From NCBI RefSeq assembly GCF_949987535.1, contig NC_080065.1, positions 37,921,239 to 37,985,238 on the forward strand: a DNA stretch of 64,000 nucleotides, written 5' to 3'. Source of the stretch: Balaenoptera acutorostrata. Lineage: Eukaryota > Chordata > Mammalia > Artiodactyla > Balaenopteridae. Position numbers and translations under genes: made by a program. Every line of letters begins with the position of its first letter. Position 1 is the first letter of the stretch. The notes under the pieces are model-generated. The model was not told the origin of the DNA and made no database searches. It saw only the letters and a list, made by a program, of their open reading frames with translations. Below, in pieces: positions 53,975-64,000 of the stretch.

Positions 53975-54446
53975 AAAAACGGTACAAATGAACCGGTTTG
54001 CCAGGCAGAAATAGAGACACAGATGTAGAGAACAAACGTATGGACACCAAGGGGGGAAAGCAGGGGGAATGAATTGGGAGATTGGGATTGACATATATAC
54101 ACTAATATGTATAAAATAGATAACTAATAAGAACCTGCTGTATAAAAAAAATAAAATAAAATTTTTTTTAAAAAGTGAAAAAAAAAAAATTTCATCTGGA
54201 GACTTCACCCAAGAAGGTACACTTTTCTCAAATACCAAAAGACTTTTATGAGCTGGTCAGCCTAATAGCTTGATTCCCAAACAGAGTGTTCTAGTGAGAC
54301 TGTAGCTAACCAGAAAGCTCATGTTCCAGCAAAACTTCAACTATCATATATTTAAATAGAGTCCTTCAACATCCAAAATGAAAAAGTGGTTATTGTTTGC
54401 CCTCCTTCGTGAAAACAAATGAACCGTTGTACTTTTTCTTGAACTA

Positions 54447-57110
<2,664 letters not shown>

Positions 57111-58139
57111 TCAGGATCTGCAGAGGTCTTGCTTGGTTGTGCTCCCTGCTCTGACAGAGGCAGATAATAGGGATACAAGCCTAGTTAGAAAAGGAGGGAG
57201 AGCTCTAAACTGAGACTTCAAGGAAGAGTAGTGCAGGCAACCAGGGCTTCGTCAAAATGATGAAGAGGACACCGAGGGAGCAGCATGTGCAGAGGCTCAG
57301 CGGCAAGAGGAAGCTTCGTAATTGTGAGGAACTGAAAGTTCCATACGCTTACGGCATAGACTGTGTGTGTTAGCACTCACTTTATTATTTGTGTGAATAA
57401 GTTACATACTGAACACGAAAAAGAGCCCCTCTTTCCCTCCACCCCAGAAAACCATGTAAGTTGCATGAAATGGGCAATGCATTGTTTTCCTACCTAAAGT
57501 AGTTATAAAAATCCATTCATCTCTTCTAATGAATCCATTATCCTCTGTTGAGATTTTAATTGGGATTCCTAAAATTTGTAGACTAATTTGTAGAGAACTG
57601 ATACGCTATATCCTCCCACCTGTGAGAATATAGGCCTACATTTTTTAAAGTCTTCTTTTACCTCCTTCAATAGTTTCATAGTTTTCCCTCAGAAAAAGCT
57701 TTGTATATATTTTCCAGCTTTATTCATAGGTGCTTCTTGGTGTTTGATACCACTGTGACTGTTATATTTCATTCTATTACACCTTCTCTCTGTCATTACT
57801 GGTCTAATGGAAGGCTATTGATTTTTGTATGTTTATTTACTTTTAATTCTACTCCAAATGGGAGGGGAGGGGAGAAGACGCATAAAGCAAAACTATGCCG
57901 TGGCATTTTGTTCCTTTTTTCTTCATGGGGACTTAGCTCTGGGAATTGAAACGAAGAGGGGAAACAACGTCAATACCTCTCTCCATCACCACACAAGATG
58001 GGAGCCATTTGAAGGCCGAACTCCATTTTCATTCCTACTGCGCCCCCTAGTGGACAAATTGCATGCATTTTATAGAAAGCTGGAGAAAGTTCCAGTACAT
58101 TTACTTTTCTTTAACTGTGGTTTAAAAAAAGAAATTTTC

Positions 58140-58985
58140 TTTTTTTTTTAAATTATAGTTAATTTACAGTATTGTGCTAGTTTCAGGTGTGCAGCAAAGT
58201 GATTCAGACATATATATGTACACATATACATATATATTCTTTTCCAGATTCTTTTCCATTATAGGTTATCACAGATATTAAATATAGTTCCCCGTGCTAT
58301 ACAGTAGGTTCTTGCTTATTTATATATATATAGTAGTGTGTGTATGTTAATCCCAAACTCCTAATTTATCCCTCTCCCTCGCTTTCCCTTTTGGTAACCA
58401 TACATTTGTTTTCTATGTCTATGAGTCTATTTCTGTTTTGTAAATAAGTTCATCTGTACCAATTTTTTAGATTCCACATATAAGTGATATCATATGATAT
58501 CTGTCTTTCTCTGTCTGCCTTCATTTAGTATGATAATCTCTAGGTCCATTCATGCTGCTGCAAATGGAATTATTTCATTTCTTTTCATGGCTCAGTAATA
58601 TTCCACTGTATGTATGTACCACATCTTCTTTAACCATTCATCTGTTGAGGAACATTTAGGTTGCTTCCATGTCTTGCCTATTGTAAATAGTGTTGCAATG
58701 AACATTGGGGTGCATGTATCTTTTCGAACTAGAGTTTTTGTCTTTTCCAGATATATGCCCAGGAGTGGGATTGCTGGATCATATGGTGACTCTACTTTTA
58801 GTTTTTTAAGGAACCTCCATACTGTTTTCCATTGTGGCTACACCAATTTACATTCCCACCAACAGTGTAGGAGGGTTCCCTTTTCTCCACATCCTCTCCA
58901 CCATTTTATTATTTGTAGACTTTTTGATGATGGCCATTCTGACCAGTGTAAGGCGATACCTCATTGTAGTTTTGATTTGCACTAA
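58140..58985 (-). mobile_element. 5'-truncated LINE-1, minus strand
   Basis: The plus strand reads poly-T, 'ttacagtattgtgctagttt', 'caggtgtgcagcaaagtgat', then on to ORF2 C-terminal sequence in reverse ('ttccattgtggctacaccaa', 'tttacattcccaccaacagt'), ending near 'gtagttttgatttgcact'. The frame 58614-58985 is the antisense of the ORF2 C-terminus. No clear duplication was found. Confidence 0.92.
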
Positions 58986-59494
58986 AACAATCATTTCTTA
59001 AAGAACAGTTTCCTTAAAGACATTATCCCACTTTCCTGTTGGAAAAGATGAATGAATTTAGGGAATCACTGATGAATGAGGATCATATTAATATGAACTT
59101 AGACAAATTATATGAAAGACATTTGTAACCTACACATCAATATAGTTTGTCTTATGTATTTCAGTCATCACCAGAGATGATAGTTGAGGCCTTTACACAG
59201 ATCTAGAGAACTACATATACATCTAAATATATGCTAAGCCAGGGCAAAGTAAAAACATTGGCGTTTCTTTCTATTTCAGTTATCTAATTTCCTGAAGGGT
59301 CTACACATCAGCAGTTGCTAAGTGTTCACTATTCTAAAATTTTAAAACAGGGGAGGAATTGGTTTTGTCAAACTAGCTGTTATACTCACTTAAAAGACTT
59401 ATGCACTTCAGAGTCTCCACTTCCTCATCTTTCAGTCCTTTCTTGAATCCACTCCAGTCAAATTTTCACCATTCCAGAAAAATCTTCTTCTCCA

Positions 59495-60720
59495 GAAAAA
59501 TCACTGTTTAAGGTCACCAATGACCTCCACGTTTCCAAATCCAATAGTCAATTTCCAGTCCTCTTACCCAACCTCTTCATACTCTGACACGGTTGATCAC
59601 TCCCTCCTTTGTAAAAGTTCCCATCTTCCAAATCACCGGACTCCCCTGGGTTTCCTCTCCACTCACTAGACACTCTTTCCCATCTTATTTGCTGCTCCTT
59701 TTCCTCTTTTCAACCTTTCAATATCAGGCCTCTTCTAAACCCTTAAATGTAAAAGAGCTGTTCTCTGTCTACACTCCAGCCCCAGTCCCATGGATTTAAA
59801 CACCACATGGTGATGCCTCCAAAGTTCCTACCCCAGCTCTCAACCCTCCTGGAGCTGAGCTCGAGCCTACAGAACACCTCCCCTTGGAAGCTAATGAACG
59901 TCTCAAAAGCACCAAGTCCAGGCAGAGCTCTTTGATTACCCCCTCGCTCGGCCCATTTCAATAAGCAGCATGCTTGATTCTTGTCTTTTCTTACTCGGTA
60001 AATCCTGTTGGCTCTACTATCAACATATTTCCCAATTGCAACCACTTCTCACAAATTCCAGTGCTTAAACCACCTTCCACTCCCACCTGGATTAATACAA
60101 CAGCCTCTGCATCCGTCTCCCTGCTTCTGCCGTTGGGTCTCCAGCAAAAAACTCACTACCCAACAGCCACAGTGCTCTTTCCAAAATGTAACTCAGATGC
60201 CATCACTGTCCCACCATATTCAAAACACTCTGTTGTCCTCTCACCACACTCAGTAAAGGCCAAACTCGTGTGGTCTGGCTCCTGCCTCTCTTTAACCTCC
60301 AACCCTACCACTCTCTCCTCATTCCCTCTGTTCCAGTCTCACTGCCCTGCTGTTCCACACATGAGGCAAGCCTGCCCTGGGACCCTGTCCTTCCTCTTCC
60401 TTCTGACTAGAGCACAAACCTATAGTCTTCACCCGCCTCATTCCCTATTTTATTCAGGTCTCTACCAAATGTCACCTGCTCAGAGAGGTTTTCCCTGACC
60501 CAGCCTGGAGCACACCTTCCTGACCACTCATCATCCTCTCTGCCTTTGCCCTACTTGATTTGTGTTCACAGCACTTCCAGTATTGACATTGTGTGTTTGT
60601 CTATTTGTCCCTTGTCAGGGGCACTTGGTCTAGAACACCCCTTTTTCCACCACACTTAGACCAGTGCTTGACAAACAGAAGGTCGTCAATAACTATCACT
60701 GACCTAAGGAATTCACTCAT
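59495..60720 (+). mobile_element. Long L2 (LINE-2) 3' region
   Basis: 'aaggtcaccaatgacctcca', 'acacggttgatcactccctc', 'aatcctgttggctctactat', 'agaggttttccctgacccag' and the tail 'ccagtgcttgacaaacagaa' follow the L2 ORF2 C-terminus and 3' end in order over about 1.2 kb. The 174-codon frame at 59974-60498 lies within it and is not a gene. Confidence 0.88.
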
Positions 60721-61444
60721 TTCCTCTTCCCACCGTGATCAAGGACGACAAAGAGCTAACACGAATCATTTCAAGAAATTATTGTTGTATTCCTAGGGGA
60801 TGCAGACAAAGTCACAAAACTGCTAGATTCCTACACCTGACTCCAGGCTGAAATGAACCCAGGCATTCAGAACAGATTCTAGTCTATCTTATGTTTTCAC
60901 CAGGAGAGTTAATGCTGTAACTTCTAGCAAGCTCTCAAAGCATTCACCCGATTTTGCCAGGCATCTTTATCTATATTAACCAAGATCCATCTTAATAATT
61001 AGGTTCCTGTCCTTTACTTTGTCAAAAACTTTTTAAACCTAATTAGGCAGTAAAGAAAGAAGAAAGATAGAGTATGAAAAATTTTAACAAAAGCTTTGAG
61101 TCAATATAGGTCACTCTAATCAGAAAGGCAAAGCTCCAGATGGAGGACGCTGCTGGACAAACGCTGGACAGCAGGGGACAAGGGCATGACCTTTATCTTC
61201 CCTCAAGACACGGACGTGCAGAGCTAACATCCCTATAAGCAGAAAGGTGATAAAAGCCCTTGATTTACTAAATTTTCGCTTCCCTAGAGATAAGCTCAAC
61301 ATTTCTGCAACCTTTGTTAACTCTCATGAGCCATGTGGGCAGGGAGAAGGGAAAGATACTAAAAATACAGGTGGCCTGTGTCATTTTAAAAACTGGCTCA
61401 AACCTGAGTATCTCAAATACCTATATCTAGAGTTCTTTTCTTTT

Positions 61445-61643
61445 CTTTTTTTTTTTTAAAGATTTTTTTGATGTGGACTATTTTTAAAGTCTTCATTGAA
61501 TTTGTTACAGTATTGCTTCTGTTTTATGTTTTGGTTTTTTGGCCGTGAGGCATGTGGGATCTTAGCTCCCCAACCAGGAATCGAACCCACACCCCCTGCA
61601 TTGGTAGGCGAAGTCTTAACCACTGGATTGCCAGGTAAGTCCC
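61445..61643 (-). mobile_element. CHR-type SINE, minus strand
   Basis: The plus strand reads poly-T, 'ggccgtgaggcatgtgggat', 'cttagctccccaaccaggaa', and ends 'attgccaggtaagtccc'. attcttttct (61645-61654) partly repeats the left flank 'ttcttttct'. It carries extra non-SINE-like T-rich sequence at 61460-61540. Confidence 0.85.
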
Positions 61644-62239
61644 TATTCTTTTCTAATATGTGAGTGAAGTTACCCAGGATAAAGATACCCCATCCTATCT
61701 AGCACTTTAAATAAAACTAAGTTATTCAGTTATTCAAATATGTCCAGTATACAAAATGAAGGACAAAGGAGATAATATGAACCCTCTTCCATTATATAGT
61801 TATAACTGTCCCCGCTTTTTAAGATTGTAGACAAACTTGTGATTTCTTTGGCTTTTTTCTCCCCCTTCAATCACATCCAGAAGGGGCCTGAGCATGAAGT
61901 TTAATACCATATATAGCATACATCTACTCTATTTTCCACATAAACATAATCAGCAATTATAAACGCTCCTAAATTTCTTAAAACTTACCATAAAACTAAT
62001 CTTGACTTGCACCTCTTCTACGGATTACAGATTCTTTTCTTCTCATTTATTTATTCTGGTCTCTCTATGTGATTTAAATTACTAGCAGATGCTCAGTTTT
62101 AGCTAGAAATTTTACCTAACGTGTTTACATTACGGAATGAATGACAGTGTTTGTTCTCACACAGGTGTGGTTTTATACTTAGTTACCCAACTGAGTCCAC
62201 CTGGAATCCTGTGCTGATAGAGATATCCAGCTTTCTTAC

Positions 62240-62389
62240 CTCTCTTGGCTTACTGGCAATGGCAATGCTGCCGTCTTTGCTGTATTTGATCGGTGACCCT
62301 CCTTCTTGCACCAGGGTCCCATACCCTGTGCTGGTGTAAAATGCAGGCACTCCAGCCCCACCTGCACGAATCCTCTCTGCAAGCGTGCC
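62240..62389 (-). CDS. OXCT1: OXCT1 exon, about residues 139-188 (150 nt)
   Basis: The acceptor is CTTGTAG and the donor GTAAGA. The 150 nt are exactly 50 codons in phase 0, starting [20 protein letters not shown] and continuing [20 protein letters not shown] to [10 protein letters not shown]. '[22 protein letters not shown]' is a diagnostic N-terminal-domain stretch of the enzyme, following the E(L)TPQG segment that lies in the exon beyond the window. This is the most 5' exon of the gene visible here. Confidence 0.97.
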
Positions 62390-64000
62390 CTACAAGTGAG
62401 CAAACAACACTGCATCAGAAGTCCATTAAACACACTTCTGTCTGCAGACACAGAAACACTTACAGGCACCGTCCCTGTTTTCTAGGTGTTTATCTATCTA
62501 AACCACACCCAGCAGTGCATACTGGTTCGTGCATACTGCGGGGCTGACACCGCAGGCTAGACTATCAATGTAAAACAGTTACTATCTTTCTAGACAACAA
62601 CCTCTCTATCCTTAATTCTTAATGGAACTGCTTATTCGTATATTAGTGCTTTCAGCTTCCATGTCTCCACTGGTTTCTTGACATCACATTCTACATCAGT
62701 TTATCTGTAATATTTTTAAATCAATTTCCAAATCTGAAGTATGTAACTTTAACTGTATACATTAAAAAACATACAGTTAAATTTTGTGTTTTACTGTGTG
62801 CTCTACGTAGGCATGGCCTGAACCTTATCTTTAATAACAATGTTATGATTATATAATAATAATGCAAAACGTTCAAACCTATCTAGAATTTATTTTAAAC
62901 CATTCTCATTAGTATTTTATCTACTACATTATCTAACTAAGGAAAAATTCAAGCTAGACAAAGAGTATAACATACAGGTAAAATGGTTTTTAAAAAGCCA
63001 AGAGAGATTCAAATTTTGTTTCACAGTAGGAACAGCTATAGGTAAAGTTTTTTTGTATCTTCTTCTGATCATCTTTGTCCCCCTTCTAGGGACCAGTGAT
63101 TTCAAACCTAATTTCCCCAGCTCTTCCACCACCACCAGCCTTTCCACCCAGTTTTCCCACACGGTAATAACTCTGGACCCAAACGTTTCCTGACACGCTC
63201 CCTAACGTGAAACGTCTTGTTACGGTCTAGCTACATCATATTCAGACTAAATAAGTGACTAGCTAACCAGTAGTAAGAATAGGTTCAGATTTTGTTTTGT
63301 TTTGTTTTGTTTTGGCTGTGCCATGCGGCTTGTGGGATCTTAGCTCCCCGACCAGGGATCGAACCCATGCCCCCTGCAGTGGAAGCACGGAGCCCTAACC
63401 GCTGGACTGCCAGGGAATTCCCTAGGTTTAGATATTAATGATGGTGTGTTAATATTGTCCCAACCTGAAAACAATTTTCCACTTGAACTGGGGCCTTTAA
63501 ATACTAAACTCAAAGAAGGGACTAACAGCTGGGATTTCAGACACTGAGTCATTTGGAATAGGCGGGATATTCTGAGGAAGGATGGACCTGTGACATAACT
63601 GAAAACCTTCCAGATACCTGGTTCTCTGTTCTAACTGATGGACAGAGGTGACTCTTCCCTGCACTTTGGGTATTTTAAGTTAATAACAACCACAAAAATT
63701 AAATCATCAAAACAACCATAATAACACTCCCTACTTTAAAATATTTTTATGTCCACCCTCCCTGAATAGTATACTCCTCTTTGTCCAACTGGGCAAAGGC
63801 ATGAAAATCGACTATTGCCACATAGGCCCCCTGCAGGTACCACCAAGACCCCACATCCAACCCCCAAGGGAGTCCTAATCCTTACCACTTCATCAGCACT
63901 TCCTCCCTGGCTCTCAGGCTGCAAAACGAGTTCCCAGAGCCAATGTTTACTCATGCACCACTAAGTTGGGGCAGGAAATTCTGACTTCTTTCAGCTTAAA
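62390..64000 (-). other. OXCT1: OXCT1 partial intron (upstream of exon 62240-62389)
   Basis: It contains a CHR SINE (63291-63422). The stretches 62390-63275 and 63435-64000 hold no recognised exon or repeat. The next OXCT1 exon, encoding the segment ending in a Q codon before GTLAER, is beyond the window. Confidence 0.8.
63291..63422 (-). mobile_element. Short CHR-type SINE, minus strand, with (TTTTG)n tail
   Basis: The tail is (TTTTG)n at 63291-63314, followed by 'gctgtgccatgcggcttgtg' and ending 'gactgccagggaattccc'. The flanks taggttcagat (63280-63290) and taggtttagat (63423-63433) form a one-mismatch target-site duplication. Confidence 0.93.

Larger units (their letters stand above)
48502..54190 (+). 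mobile_element. Nearly full-length LINE-1, coding regions dead
   Basis: A 5.7-kb L1 antisense to OXCT1. It has a GC-rich 5' UTR (48502-49194), ORF1 (from 49195), a short spacer, ORF2 (50172 to about 53974) and a 3' UTR with a poly-A tail ending about 54190. A 13-bp target-site duplication, ttcatctggagac, lies at 48489-48501 and 54191-54203, so both ends are original. ORF1 and ORF2 contain stops and frameshifts (separate entries). It cannot be autonomous. Confidence 0.96.

Noticed and set aside
59974..60498. A 174-codon plus-strand open frame
   Set aside because: It lies within the L2 3' region and follows L2 consensus phrases, not a host gene.

Overview
This is a mammalian genomic window lying entirely inside one gene, OXCT1 (mitochondrial succinyl-CoA:3-oxoacid CoA-transferase, SCOT), which is transcribed from the minus strand. 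Nine coding exons were found by translating short open stretches that end in canonical splice sites. They encode 278 consecutive codons, about residues 139-416 of the roughly 520-residue enzyme (human numbering, from memory). Exon lengths and phases join without a break. The first exons and the last ones lie outside the window, to the right and to the left respectively. The organism is most likely a cetacean: there are 18 copies of the tRNA-Glu-derived CHR-type SINE (the 'cttccctggtgg...cagtggtt' family), several in the long form with repeated 'caactactga' modules that is abundant in whales and dolphins. Hippopotamus is not excluded.

Layout: 1-14248 holds six exons (1547-1622, 2229-2301, 7867-7915, 9694-9788, 12587-12701, 14141-14248), separated by introns with old DNA transposons, MIR and SINE copies. 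One intron of about 40 kb follows (14249-54506). It carries most of the mobile DNA: an almost full-length but dead LINE-1 (48502-54190), several 5'-truncated L1 copies, L2 pieces, a likely solo LTR, and a Tigger-type DNA element whose single internal site was used three times in succession, by two SINEs and a PPIH processed pseudogene. The last three exons (54507-54567, 56980-57086, 62240-62389) encode the N-terminal-domain end and the approach to the inter-domain linker.

The exons together encode part of the N-terminal CoA-transferase domain, the flexible linker (in exon 12587-12701), and the C-terminal domain up to its middle, including the catalytic glutamate in the LQSENGVLG signature. 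SCOT is the committing enzyme of ketone-body use in extrahepatic mitochondria. No promoter or CpG island, functional RNA gene, CRISPR array, or second functional protein gene was seen. Most long open frames here are chance frames or pieces of L1, L2 and SINEs. I found no evidence of an undescribed biological system. The most interesting items are the reused insertion site at 34344-35679 and the antisense tRNA-Ile-like sequence joined to an L1 at 25107-26191.
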